Below are positions 1 to 9,231 of a stretch of DNA of 40,005 nt, in pieces; positions within the stretch are counted from its first letter, which is position 1; each line of letters starts with the position of its first letter. Source of the stretch: Flavobacteriia bacterium (GTDB lineage: Bacteria; Bacteroidota; Bacteroidia; Flavobacteriales; Flavobacteriaceae); NCBI GenBank assembly GCA_030625645.1, contig DAOUQH010000004.1, positions 1 through 40,005 on the forward strand. The letters run 5' to 3'. A model generated the notes under the pieces. That model saw only the letters and a list, made by a program, of their open reading frames with translations, was not told the origin of the DNA and made no database searches. The translations under genes and the position numbers were made by a program.

Positions 1-77
1 AATTCAGTTTTCTTTTTATCAGTATTACAACTGATAAGTAATAAAAAACTTGCAACAAAAAGGAGAATTTGTTTCAT
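1..77 (-). CDS. N-terminus of a lipoprotein, truncated by the left window edge
   Basis: Minus-strand translation from ATG at 77: MKQILLFVASFLLLISCNTDKKKTE; signal peptide with lipobox LISC. Not in the ORF track because it runs off the edge. Confidence 0.7.
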   Translation of the reverse strand, partial: MKQILLFVASFLLLISCNTDKKKTE

Positions 78-286
78 AAAAGTTTAGTTTTAAGGTATAA
101 ATTAATTAAAATAAAAATATAAAAGCATGTAATCAAGTAGTTACAATAACTTATTATAAATATAATAAAAACGTAATATAAGTAGTCAATTTTTAAATAA
201 AATTAACATTTGTTAATTTTATTTAAAAAAATAATAGTAAATAATTGTCGAAGTTTCAATAGGAGTTATTGATTTAAACAATGGTA

Positions 287-499
287 TTAATTTTTTATAT
301 AATCTTCAATATCTCTTAAATTTAACAAAGTATTAAATTCTTTATATCCTCTTTTATTTGCCCTATTTTTAATAGCTAATAAAAGCTCATTATTATTTTT
401 TGGCTTTGAAATAATAGTATTTTTGAAAATGTTTTTAATTAGATTAAGCCAAGATAGTTGCTCTGAAGGTAATGTTAATATTTTATTGTTTAAGGTCAT
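287..499 (-). CDS. Small hypothetical protein (70 aa)
   Basis: Open ORF with ATG start, not shadowed by a larger ORF; no family recognised. Confidence 0.45.
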   Translation of the reverse strand: MTLNNKILTLPSEQLSWLNLIKNIFKNTIISKPKNNNELLLAIKNRANKRGYKEFNTLLNLRDIEDYIKN

Positions 500-539
500 C
501 GTTAATAAAATATAAAGATGTTAAATCTCAGGGCATGAC

Positions 540-716
540 CTAGATGATATAATCACCTAGATCCCGCTAGATACTGAAACAAGTTCAGCACAGGCAGCGG
601 GATTAGCCTGCCACGCCGGCAGTCGGGTTCAACTAGCTATTTTGAATACACCTTATCGGCTTTTCAAAATAGAGTTTCACTAAAAAAACCCGATAGATAA
701 CTCAATATCAATCGGG
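540..716. repeat. GC-rich cluster of inverted repeats / extragenic structured element
   Basis: Stems read directly: 540-548/552-560; atcccgct 561-568 / agcgggat 596-603 with inner ctgaa 574-578 / ttcag 584-588; ctgcc 608-612 / ggcag 618-622; cgggtt 624-629 / aacccg 687-692 enclosing ctattttga 637-645 / tcaaaatag 664-672; cccgat 689-694 / atcggg 711-716. Confidence 0.7.
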
Positions 717-795
717 ATATTAATGAAAACTAAATTTATAATTATTAATTAATTACAAATTTATTGAATAAATAACATTTAAAATTTAACTATTG

Positions 796-1392
796 TTAAG
801 TTTTATTTTTATTTACTCTTTTGATGATTCGAGAAAGGGAGACATTTGTAATACCTAGATAATTGGCAACGTGTTTATCATAGACTTTGTTTAAGAATTT
901 GGGATTTATTTTTAGAAGATCTAAATAGCGTTCTTCGCTGGTCATGGTAATAAGACTTTCAATCCTATAACTTAACCTTACAACTGCTTCTTTTAAAATA
1001 TTTAAGTACAATTGCATGATATTGGAATTATTTTTTGCCAAAATTTCAAAATCTTTGTAATTGAAGAGTAGAATATGGATGTTGCCTACAGCTTCAAAAG
1101 TATATCTTTGGGGTTCATCTGAAAATAATTTTCTAACATCTGCAACAAATATCCCTTCCGATCTGATTAAGATATTTTTTTCTATTCCCTCTTTATCAGT
1201 GATATAACCTCTAACTGTACCTTCTAAGATCAAAAAAGCTTTTTTTGAAGTATTCCCACTTTTTAAGATAATTTTTTTATTATCTACCTTTTTACAAGTA
1301 GTAATATTGAAAAAATCATCAATATCATCTTGGTTTAGATTTGGAAGTTTTTCTTTTAGAATATTATTAATTTCTTTTTCAGAGAGAATCAT
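796..1392 (-). CDS. Crp/Fnr family transcriptional regulator
   Basis: 198 aa; cyclic-nucleotide-binding-like N-terminal domain and C-terminal HTH (VANYLGITNVSLSRIIKRV). Confidence 0.85.
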   Translation of the reverse strand: MILSEKEINNILKEKLPNLNQDDIDDFFNITTCKKVDNKKIILKSGNTSKKAFLILEGTVRGYITDKEGIEKNILIRSEGIFVADVRKLFSDEPQRYTFEAVGNIHILLFNYKDFEILAKNNSNIMQLYLNILKEAVVRLSYRIESLITMTSEERYLDLLKINPKFLNKVYDKHVANYLGITNVSLSRIIKRVNKNKT

Positions 1393-1429
1393 TACGGATA
1401 ATTTTTAAAGCAAATATAAGGTTTAAAAA

Positions 1430-1458
1430 AATCCTGTAAAATTTAATTTTACAGGATT
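1430..1458 (-). terminator. Rho-independent terminator of the pdhA-pdhC transcript
   Basis: Perfect 13-bp stem aatcctgtaaaat/attttacaggatt, loop tta, followed on the minus strand by a T run; lies just after the E2 stop. Confidence 0.85.
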
Positions 1459-1479
1459 CAATATATTGTTTAAAATTTT

Positions 1480-3078
1480 TTATACAAGCATTGTAACCGG
1501 ATTTTCAATAAAACCTTTTAATGTTTGTAAAAATAAAGCACCAGTTGCACCATCAACAGTTCTATGATCACAAGCTAAGGTTAATTTCATCGTATTACCA
1601 ACTACAATATTATTGTTTTTAATAACTGGTTTTTGAACAATTGCTCCAACAGATAAAATTGCTGAATTTGGTTGATTTATGATGGAAGTAAAATCAGTAA
1701 TTCCAAACATACCTAAGTTAGAAATAGTAAAAGTGCTCCCTTCCATTTCTTCAGGTGTAAGTTTTTTATTTCTTGCTCTACCTGCAAAATCTTTTACTTT
1801 AGAATTGATTTGTAAGAAGTTTTGCTCATTTGCAAATTCTAAAACTGGAACAAGCAAACCATCTTCTACAGCTACAGCAACACCTATATGCACATGATGA
1901 TTTAATCGCATTCTATCATCAAACCATTGCGAATTTACTTGTGGATGTTGTTTTAATGCTAATGCAGTAGCTTTGATTACAATATCGTTAAAAGAGATTT
2001 TTGTATCGGGTTGAGAGTTAAATTGTTCTCTAAAAGAAATTGCATTATCCATAGCAAATTCTACATTCAAGTAATAATGTGGTGCTGTAAATTTTGATTC
2101 GCCTAAACGACGAGCAATTACTTTACGCATTTGAGAATTTGGTATTTCTTCATAGCTTTCTTGTCCTGACGGAACAAAAAGCATTGCTTCTGAAGCAACT
2201 GGAGTTGAAAAATTCTCAATATCTCGTTTAACAATCCTTCCAGCTTCTCCCGAACCATGAACCTGTTGTAGATTTATGCTTTTTTCAAGAGCTAATTTTC
2301 TAGCTAAAGGGGAAGCAATAATTCTTTCATTTGGGTTCTTTTTTGGAAATGCAGCAGGTATATTTTCAGAAACTTGCTCGGTAATAGGATTAACTACGTC
2401 TTTTGAATTTGTATTTTTTGGAGATTCTGCACTTGCTGTTTGTTTACTTAAATTTTCTACAATTGCAGATACATCTGTACCTTCTTTACCAATTATTGCC
2501 AAAATTGTATCCACTTTTGCCGAAGCACCTGCTTCTACACCAATGTATAATAAAGTTCCTTCATAAAAGGACTCAAATTCCATAGTAGCTTTATCAGTTT
2601 CAATCTCGGCTAAAATATCACCTTCAGATACTGTATCACCAACATTTTTAATCCAGCTGGCAACAGTACCTTCTGTCATTGTATCACTTAAGCGAGGCAT
2701 GGTTATTATCTCAATACCTTCTGGAATAATAAACTCGGTAATTTTTTCTTCTTGTTTTGAATCAGATTTACTTTCTTCCACTTCGATAGATTGCTGATTT
2801 GATTCTTCGGAAGTATTTAAAAGTGCCGTAAAATCTTCATCTTCCTGACCTATAATTGCAATAACGGTATCCACTTTTGCAGTTTTACCTTCTTTCAATC
2901 CAATATGTAATAGAGTTCCTTCATGGAAAGATTCAAACTCCATTGTAGCTTTATCGGTTTCAATTTCGGCTAATATATCTCCTTCTTCAATTTTATCACC
3001 TACTTTCTTTAGCCATTTAGCGAGAACACCTTCTGTCATGGTGTCACTTAATCGGGGCATGGTTATAATCTCGGCCAT
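1480..3078 (-). CDS. pdhC: Pyruvate dehydrogenase E2, dihydrolipoamide acetyltransferase with two lipoyl domains
   Basis: Two lipoyl motifs (EIETDKATMEFES), E3/E1-binding domain (ASPLARKLA), catalytic domain ending HRTVDGATGALFLQTLK. Confidence 0.96.
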   Translation of the reverse strand: MAEIITMPRLSDTMTEGVLAKWLKKVGDKIEEGDILAEIETDKATMEFESFHEGTLLHIGLKEGKTAKVDTVIAIIGQEDEDFTALLNTSEESNQQSIEVEESKSDSKQEEKITEFIIPEGIEIITMPRLSDTMTEGTVASWIKNVGDTVSEGDILAEIETDKATMEFESFYEGTLLYIGVEAGASAKVDTILAIIGKEGTDVSAIVENLSKQTASAESPKNTNSKDVVNPITEQVSENIPAAFPKKNPNERIIASPLARKLALEKSINLQQVHGSGEAGRIVKRDIENFSTPVASEAMLFVPSGQESYEEIPNSQMRKVIARRLGESKFTAPHYYLNVEFAMDNAISFREQFNSQPDTKISFNDIVIKATALALKQHPQVNSQWFDDRMRLNHHVHIGVAVAVEDGLLVPVLEFANEQNFLQINSKVKDFAGRARNKKLTPEEMEGSTFTISNLGMFGITDFTSIINQPNSAILSVGAIVQKPVIKNNNIVVGNTMKLTLACDHRTVDGATGALFLQTLKGFIENPVTMLV

Positions 3079-3137
3079 ATTTTTTGGTATTTATTATTCT
3101 TGTGTTTTGTTAAATCTAAAAACGAATAGAGTTTATA

Positions 3138-4133
3138 TTATTTTTTGTCAGTAAAGGGATAATCATTTTGCTCATAAACCATATCATACAATTGTTCTTT
3201 TTGAGGATATGGTGATTCATCTGCAAATTTCTCACATTCCAAAACTCTTGCTTTTACATCGTCATTAATTGCTTGAATTTCTTCGTCGCTTAAATATTTC
3301 TTTTCTTTTATTACCTCTAAAACCTGAGAAATTGGATCAATCTTTCTATATTCTGCAACTTCTGCTTTGGTTCGGTATTTTTGAGCATCACTCATAGAAT
3401 GCCCTCTATATCGGTAAGTTTTCATCTCTAAAAAGTAAGGTCCTTTTCCGCTTCTAGCGTGTTTAATTGCCTTATCCATTGCTTTTGCAACTGCAACAGG
3501 ATCCATTCCATCAACTGCTTCACTAGGCATTTCATAAGCTAAACCTAGTTTCCAAATATCGGTATGATTAGCTGTTCTGGCAACCGAAGTTCCCATAGCA
3601 TAACCATTATTTTCTACTATAAATACAACTGGCAATTCCCATGCCATTGCCATATTAAAGGTTTCGTGTAAAGAACCTTGACGTGCTGCACCATCACCAA
3701 AATAAGTAATTGTAACTGCTTTTCTGTCGAAATATTTATCCGCGAAAGCGATACCTGCACCTAAAGGAATTTGACCACCAACAATACCATGACCACCATA
3801 AAAACCTTTTTCTTTTGAAAAAATATGCATAGACCCACCCATACCTTTTGAAGTTCCTGTAGCTTTACCGTATAATTCTGCAAAAATACGTTTAGGATCA
3901 ACTCCCATAGCAATTGGCTGAACATGATTTCTATATGCAGTAATCATTTTATCTTTGCTAAGATCCATAGCGTGAATTGCTCCTGCTAAAACAGCTTCCT
4001 GACCATTGTATAAATGTAAAAAACCTCTTACTTTTTGTTGGATATAAACTGCAGCTAATTTGTCTTCAAATTTTCTCCAAAACAACATGTCTTTATACCA
4101 ATCTATATAAGTTTGCTTTGTTATTTTCTTCAT
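3138..4133 (-). CDS. pdhA: Pyruvate dehydrogenase E1 component alpha subunit
   Basis: ThDP-binding motif (FGDGAARQGSLHETFNMAMAWELPVVFIVENN); phosphorylation-loop-like YRYRGHSMSD; likely start MKKITKQ at 4133, downstream of the ORF-track start. Confidence 0.95.
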   Translation of the reverse strand: MKKITKQTYIDWYKDMLFWRKFEDKLAAVYIQQKVRGFLHLYNGQEAVLAGAIHAMDLSKDKMITAYRNHVQPIAMGVDPKRIFAELYGKATGTSKGMGGSMHIFSKEKGFYGGHGIVGGQIPLGAGIAFADKYFDRKAVTITYFGDGAARQGSLHETFNMAMAWELPVVFIVENNGYAMGTSVARTANHTDIWKLGLAYEMPSEAVDGMDPVAVAKAMDKAIKHARSGKGPYFLEMKTYRYRGHSMSDAQKYRTKAEVAEYRKIDPISQVLEVIKEKKYLSDEEIQAINDDVKARVLECEKFADESPYPQKEQLYDMVYEQNDYPFTDKK

Positions 4134-4272
4134 TATCTTTTGATTTTTTTGGAAAAGCAAAAATACAATATTTAATATAAAAGTTTAAAATATTTTTTAT
4201 AAAAGATAACTAAATGTAAGTGCTTAATACACAATTAAATGTGGAGGTTAGGGGGCTTTTTTACTATAAAAA

Positions 4273-4303
4273 TAGGCTGTAAAAATATTATTTTTACAGC
4301 CTA
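4273..4303 (-). terminator. Terminator downstream of gcvP
   Basis: Perfect 13-bp stem taggctgtaaaaa/tttttacagccta with loop tatta, T-rich flank on the minus strand. Confidence 0.8.
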
Positions 4304-4373
4304 CTAACAAAAATCATACTTTTTTAAGTATATATTTTATACTGAATTAATTTGAAAATTAAAATAAAGATAC

Positions 4374-7223
4374 TTAATCTTCCATATAATCTTCAATCGG
4401 ATTACAACTACAAACCAAATGTCTATCTCCATAGGCTTCATCTACACGCCTAACACTTGGCCAATATTTATTTTCTGAAATATATTCCAAAGGAAAGGCT
4501 GCATCTTTTCTGCTATAAGGATGTGTCCATTCATCATTAGTAATCATTTGTTGGGTATGAGGTGCATTTTTTAATACAGAATCCAACTCACCTTTATAAT
4601 TATCAATTTCTTTTTTGATTTCAATCAAAGCATCGGCAAAGCGATCAATTTCTTTAATATTTTCACTTTCGGTAGGTTCTATCATTAGCGTTCCGCCAAC
4701 AGGGAATGACACAGTTGGTGAATGAAATCCATAATCCATTAATCTTTTGGCAACATCAGTAACTTCAATACCTTTTGCTTTAAACTCTCTAAAATCGACA
4801 ATCATTTCATGAGCAGAAAATCCCATTTCGCCGGTATATAGAATTTTATAATGTTTTTCTAATCGGGCTTTTAAATAATTTGCATTGAGAATTGCTATGG
4901 TTGTAGAGCGAGTTAAACCACTATGTCCAAGCATTTTAATATAGCTATATGAAATAAGATCTACTAAAGCTGATCCAAAAGGAGCTGCTGAAATCGCAGA
5001 GATTGCATTTCGACCTCCTGTTTTTACAATCGGATTTGATGGAAGGAATTTTGTAAGATGTTCGGCTACACAAATAGGTCCAACTCCTGGGCCACCACCA
5101 CCATGTGGAATAGCAAAAGTTTTATGTAAATTTAGGTGACAAACATCAGCGCCAATTCTAGCAGGATTTGTTAAACCAACTTGTGCATTCATATTTGCAC
5201 CATCCATATAAACTTGCCCGCCATTTTCATGAATTATTTTAGTAACTTCTCTAATAGAAGATTCAAAAACACCATGAGTTGAAGGATAAGTTACCATTAA
5301 ACCTGCTAAATTATCCTTATGTTTTATTGCTTTTTCACGAAGATCATCTACATCAATATTACCATTATCGGAAGTTTTTGTAACCACAACTTTCATTCCT
5401 GCCATTACTGCTGATGCAGGGTTTGTACCGTGAGCAGAAGCAGGGATTAAGCAGATGTTTCTATGAGAATCGCCTCTAGACTCGTGAAAAGCTCTTATTA
5501 CCATTAAGCCTGCATATTCACCTTGTGCCCCCGAATTTGGTTGTAAAGATGTTGCTGCAAAACCGGTAATTATATTTAATTGTTCCTCTAGTCCTTTTAA
5601 CATTTCATGATACCCTTGTGCTTGTTTTACCGGAACAAAAGGATGAATAGATGTCCAGTTTGGCATACTAAGCGGTAACATTTCGGTTGCTGCATTTAGT
5701 TTCATCGTACAAGACCCAAGAGAGATCATAGAATCGGTTAAAGAAATATCTTTACGCTCTAATTTTTTGATATAACGCATCATTTCTGTTTCAGAATGAT
5801 ATAAATGGAAAACCTCATTTTCTAAAAATTCAGAAGTTCTTTGAAGTGATATAGGAATAGATAAACTTACAGGAGAATCAGTAATTTTAAATGAATAATG
5901 ATTTTCGGCATGTGCCAAAATATCAATAATTTCATTAACATCACTTAAAGTAGTAGTTTCATTAATAGAAATACCAATGGTTTTTTTATCGATATAAAGG
6001 AAATTCACTTCACTTTTTTCGGCAATTTCTTTTACTTTTTCGGCATTAGATACTTTTATTAGCAGTGTATCAAAAAATACTTTATTTTTTTGATTTAAGC
6101 CTAATTTTACTATAGCATCATTTAAAGTATTAGTTAATGAATGAATTTGACGAGCAATATACTTAATACCATCAGGTCCGTGATAAACTGCAAACATTCC
6201 TGCCATAACTGCAAGTAAAACTTGAGCTGTACAGATATTTGATGTTGCTCTTTCTCGTTTTATATGTTGTTCTCGAGTTTGTAAAGCCATTCGTAAAGCA
6301 CGGTTACCATCTGCATCTTTGGTGATTCCTATAATCCTTCCAGGAATCAATCTTTTAAAATCTTCATTTGTCGCAATATACCCTGCATGAGGACCTCCAA
6401 AACCTAAAGGAATTCCAAATCTTTGTGAAGTTCCAACAGCAACATCAGCACCCATCTCTGCAGGTGATTTTAATATTGCCAAACTTAAAATATCAGCAGC
6501 TACAATGACTTTGATTTCTTTTTGATGTGCAGTCTCAATAAACGAGGTGTAATCGAAAATTGCACCGTGCTTTGCCGGATATTGAACAATTGCACCGTAA
6601 AAAGTATCATCAAATTCTATTTTTCTATGATCTCCAATAAGCAATTCGATTCCAAGTGGTGTTGCTCTAGTTTCTAAAATATCGATAGTTTGAGGTAAAA
6701 CTTCTTCAGAGACAAAAAATTTCTTAGATCCTGCTTTTTTCTGACTTCGGCTACGACCGTTATAAAGCATAATCATCGCTTCGGCTGCAGCAGTTCCTTC
6801 ATCGAGTAAAGATGAATTTGCAATTGGTAAACCGGTAAGATCACAGATTACAGTTTGGTAATTTAATAATGCTTCTAATCTACCTTGAGAAATTTCAGCT
6901 TGATATGGTGTATAAGAAGTATACCAACTTGGGTTTTCAAAAATATTTCTTTGAATTACTGCTGGTAGAGAAGTGGCATGATAACCTAAACCTATATACG
7001 ATTTAAAGATTTTATTTTTATTACCAATTTTTTGAATATGAGAAGCAAATTCATTTTCACTCATCGCTTTGGGTAAATTTAAAGCATCGTGTAAACGAAT
7101 ATCATCGGGAATAGTTTTGTAAATCATTTCATCTAATGATTTTACCCCAATAGTTTTAAGCATTTCTTTGATTTGTGCTTCGCTGGGTCCGATATGTCTG
7201 AGGACAAAAGAGTCTGTTTGCAT
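4374..7223 (-). CDS. gcvP: Glycine dehydrogenase (aminomethyl-transferring), P-protein
   Basis: Full-length P-protein; PLP-lysine region NLHKTFAIPHGGGGPGVGP; start MQTDSFVLRHIGPS at 7223. Confidence 0.97.
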   Translation of the reverse strand: MQTDSFVLRHIGPSEAQIKEMLKTIGVKSLDEMIYKTIPDDIRLHDALNLPKAMSENEFASHIQKIGNKNKIFKSYIGLGYHATSLPAVIQRNIFENPSWYTSYTPYQAEISQGRLEALLNYQTVICDLTGLPIANSSLLDEGTAAAEAMIMLYNGRSRSQKKAGSKKFFVSEEVLPQTIDILETRATPLGIELLIGDHRKIEFDDTFYGAIVQYPAKHGAIFDYTSFIETAHQKEIKVIVAADILSLAILKSPAEMGADVAVGTSQRFGIPLGFGGPHAGYIATNEDFKRLIPGRIIGITKDADGNRALRMALQTREQHIKRERATSNICTAQVLLAVMAGMFAVYHGPDGIKYIARQIHSLTNTLNDAIVKLGLNQKNKVFFDTLLIKVSNAEKVKEIAEKSEVNFLYIDKKTIGISINETTTLSDVNEIIDILAHAENHYSFKITDSPVSLSIPISLQRTSEFLENEVFHLYHSETEMMRYIKKLERKDISLTDSMISLGSCTMKLNAATEMLPLSMPNWTSIHPFVPVKQAQGYHEMLKGLEEQLNIITGFAATSLQPNSGAQGEYAGLMVIRAFHESRGDSHRNICLIPASAHGTNPASAVMAGMKVVVTKTSDNGNIDVDDLREKAIKHKDNLAGLMVTYPSTHGVFESSIREVTKIIHENGGQVYMDGANMNAQVGLTNPARIGADVCHLNLHKTFAIPHGGGGPGVGPICVAEHLTKFLPSNPIVKTGGRNAISAISAAPFGSALVDLISYSYIKMLGHSGLTRSTTIAILNANYLKARLEKHYKILYTGEMGFSAHEMIVDFREFKAKGIEVTDVAKRLMDYGFHSPTVSFPVGGTLMIEPTESENIKEIDRFADALIEIKKEIDNYKGELDSVLKNAPHTQQMITNDEWTHPYSRKDAAFPLEYISENKYWPSVRRVDEAYGDRHLVCSCNPIEDYMED

Positions 7224-7259
7224 AATTTTATTATTTTTTGAGATATACAAAATTAATAA

Positions 7260-7296
7260 AAAAAGGTGCATAATTTTGATAATTACACACCTTTTT
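7260..7296 (-). terminator. Terminator downstream of the NHL-repeat gene
   Basis: aaaaaggtg 7260-7268 / caccttttt 7288-7296 with T-rich flanks. Confidence 0.65.
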
Positions 7297-7323
7297 AACT
7301 AAAAATAAATTTCAATTCAATAA

Positions 7324-8274
7324 TTATAATTTTTGTTGCTTAATTTTGTGATTATATAAATCGGCTACATATAAAACTCCATCTACAATTATTACAGCTG
7401 CAGGTTTATTTAGATCATCAAAACCATTTTCAGGAGTTCCTTCAATTTTTGTAACATTTTTGTCATTTTCAATTTTATAAATTGCATTGTCACCCATATC
7501 AGCAATATAAATAACACCTTTATTGTTTGATGCGATTCCGTGTGGCATTTTTAGTTGCTTGTCAAGTTGTAATTGTTTTATTTCTTTACCAGGAGTAAAT
7601 CTGTAAATATTACCGTTTCCTGCATCACAAATAACAATGTCATTACCATCAAATGCCATATCAATTGGGTATTTCCATTCTGTTCTTATAGGTGAAATAG
7701 AATCTTTTCCTGCTACCGTACTTACAACATCATTTTTTATTTTTCTAATTTTAGCATTTCCAATGTCTAAAACCAAAATACTGCCATCTTTATTAAGTAA
7801 GATTTGATGTAGTGAATTAAATTTTGCTTCACTTGCTTTTCCTTCTTGAAATCCTTTGTTATTTATACCACCAGCAATAGTTTCTACATAAAAACCACCA
7901 TCCTTTTTAGTGATTTTTCTTACGGCATTATTTGAAGCAGAAGCAATATAAATAATATCATTTTTTTCATCATAAGCAACTCCATGAATTCCGTTAAAAA
8001 GGGCATTTTCAACTTTTCCATCTTTAAATCCTTTTTTATCCTTACCGCCAAAAAGAGTTATAACGCTTCCATCAGGTTTCACCTCTCTAACAGCATAATT
8101 ATTAAAATCAACAAATAAAAATGAGCCATTTTTATAGGGTGAAAATCGAATAGGTTTATCTAATGTTACTGGATCTTTATCGTTAAAACCAGCTTCTCCT
8201 GTTCCAATAACTTGACTGTTTATTTGTATTGAAAATAAGATGAAAAATGATATTGAAAATAGTGAAGTCTTCAT
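7324..8274 (-). CDS. Secreted NHL-repeat beta-propeller protein
   Basis: N-terminal signal peptide; repeated blades such as NAVRKITKKDGGFYVETIAGG, NAKIRKIKNDVVSTVAGK, NAIYKIENDKNVTKIEG. Confidence 0.8.
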   Translation of the reverse strand: MKTSLFSISFFILFSIQINSQVIGTGEAGFNDKDPVTLDKPIRFSPYKNGSFLFVDFNNYAVREVKPDGSVITLFGGKDKKGFKDGKVENALFNGIHGVAYDEKNDIIYIASASNNAVRKITKKDGGFYVETIAGGINNKGFQEGKASEAKFNSLHQILLNKDGSILVLDIGNAKIRKIKNDVVSTVAGKDSISPIRTEWKYPIDMAFDGNDIVICDAGNGNIYRFTPGKEIKQLQLDKQLKMPHGIASNNKGVIYIADMGDNAIYKIENDKNVTKIEGTPENGFDDLNKPAAVIIVDGVLYVADLYNHKIKQQKL

Positions 8275-8359
8275 AAAATATATATATTTTGTTTTAGTAA
8301 ATAATTTCGAACAAAAGTATGTTATTTATTTTAACTATTTTAGATTAATTTTTAGAAAA

Positions 8360-9181
8360 ATGACTATTTTAAAAAAGATATTTGAGTTTTATATTCTAAG
8401 TAATCTTCATGTAGCTATAGCAATCTTAAGCTTTACATATCTCACTATGTATGAGTTTAATATAAGTGAATATCAAATTATGATATTTAATTTTTTGGCA
8501 ACATTTATAACTTATAATTTTATTAGATATTATGCATTTGAAACTTTAAATAATTACACAAAGCAATGGCTTAGGAATAATAAAATAATCATGTTATTGC
8601 TTATTTTTTTTAGTTCTATTTGGCTGATTCAAATTTTTTTAAGTTTAAAAATTACAACACAATTATTATTGATACCTCTTATTTTTGCATCATTTTTTTA
8701 TGTAGTTCCTTTACCATATTTTCAATTAAAATTACGGCATATTGCTTCAATCAAGTTATTTTTAATAGCACTGACTGTAACAGGTGCAACTGTTGCTTTA
8801 CCATTAATTCAAAATAATATTGAGTCATCATCAAATAGTATTATTGTTTATGTACAAAGATTTCTTTTTGTTTTGGCGGTAACAATACCATTTGATATTA
8901 GAGATGTTAAGAATGATAATAGCGATTTAAGAACATTGCCACAACTTATTGGAGTTGTTAAATCGAAAATAATTGGAGTAATATCCCTGATTTTATTTTT
9001 GATTTTAGAGTTGTTTAAACAACCTTTATCTATAGAATCTATTATCATAACAGCTTTCATTACAATAGTTTCCTTGATTTTTCTTAAATATTCAAATGAA
9101 AATAGAAAGTTTTATTATACTGCATTTTGGGTTGAGGCAATACCCGTGTTTTGGATGATATCATTGATAATTTTAAAATAA
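8360..9181 (+). CDS. UbiA-prenyltransferase-like polytopic membrane protein
   Basis: Multiple TM segments; UbiA second Asp-rich-like motif PFDIRDVKNDNSDLRTLPQLIG; start MTILKK at 8360 rather than 8240. Confidence 0.6.
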   Translation: MTILKKIFEFYILSNLHVAIAILSFTYLTMYEFNISEYQIMIFNFLATFITYNFIRYYAFETLNNYTKQWLRNNKIIMLLLIFFSSIWLIQIFLSLKITTQLLLIPLIFASFFYVVPLPYFQLKLRHIASIKLFLIALTVTGATVALPLIQNNIESSSNSIIVYVQRFLFVLAVTIPFDIRDVKNDNSDLRTLPQLIGVVKSKIIGVISLILFLILELFKQPLSIESIIITAFITIVSLIFLKYSNENRKFYYTAFWVEAIPVFWMISLIILK

Positions 9182-9183
9182 AA

Positions 9184-9209
9184 AAAACCTTCAATTTCTT
9201 GAAGGTTTT
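9184..9209. terminator. Bidirectional terminator between convergent genes
   Basis: Perfect 11-bp stem aaaaccttcaa/ttgaaggtttt, loop tttc, between stops at 9181(+) and 9232(-). Confidence 0.85.
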
Positions 9210-9231
9210 GAATTTTATAAAAGAAAACTAT

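Noticed and set aside
2276-2585. Two + strand ORFs (96 and 60 aa) inside pdhC
   Set aside because: Antisense translation of the E2 linker and lipoyl coding sequence; low complexity.
7224-7323. Glycine riboswitch upstream of gcvP
   Set aside because: The space upstream is ~100 bp and occupied by the NHL-gene terminator; no tandem aptamer structure is apparent.
8240-8359. N-terminal extension of the UbiA-like ORF
   Set aside because: Would overlap the divergent NHL gene and its promoter; ATG 8360 starts a natural membrane protein.
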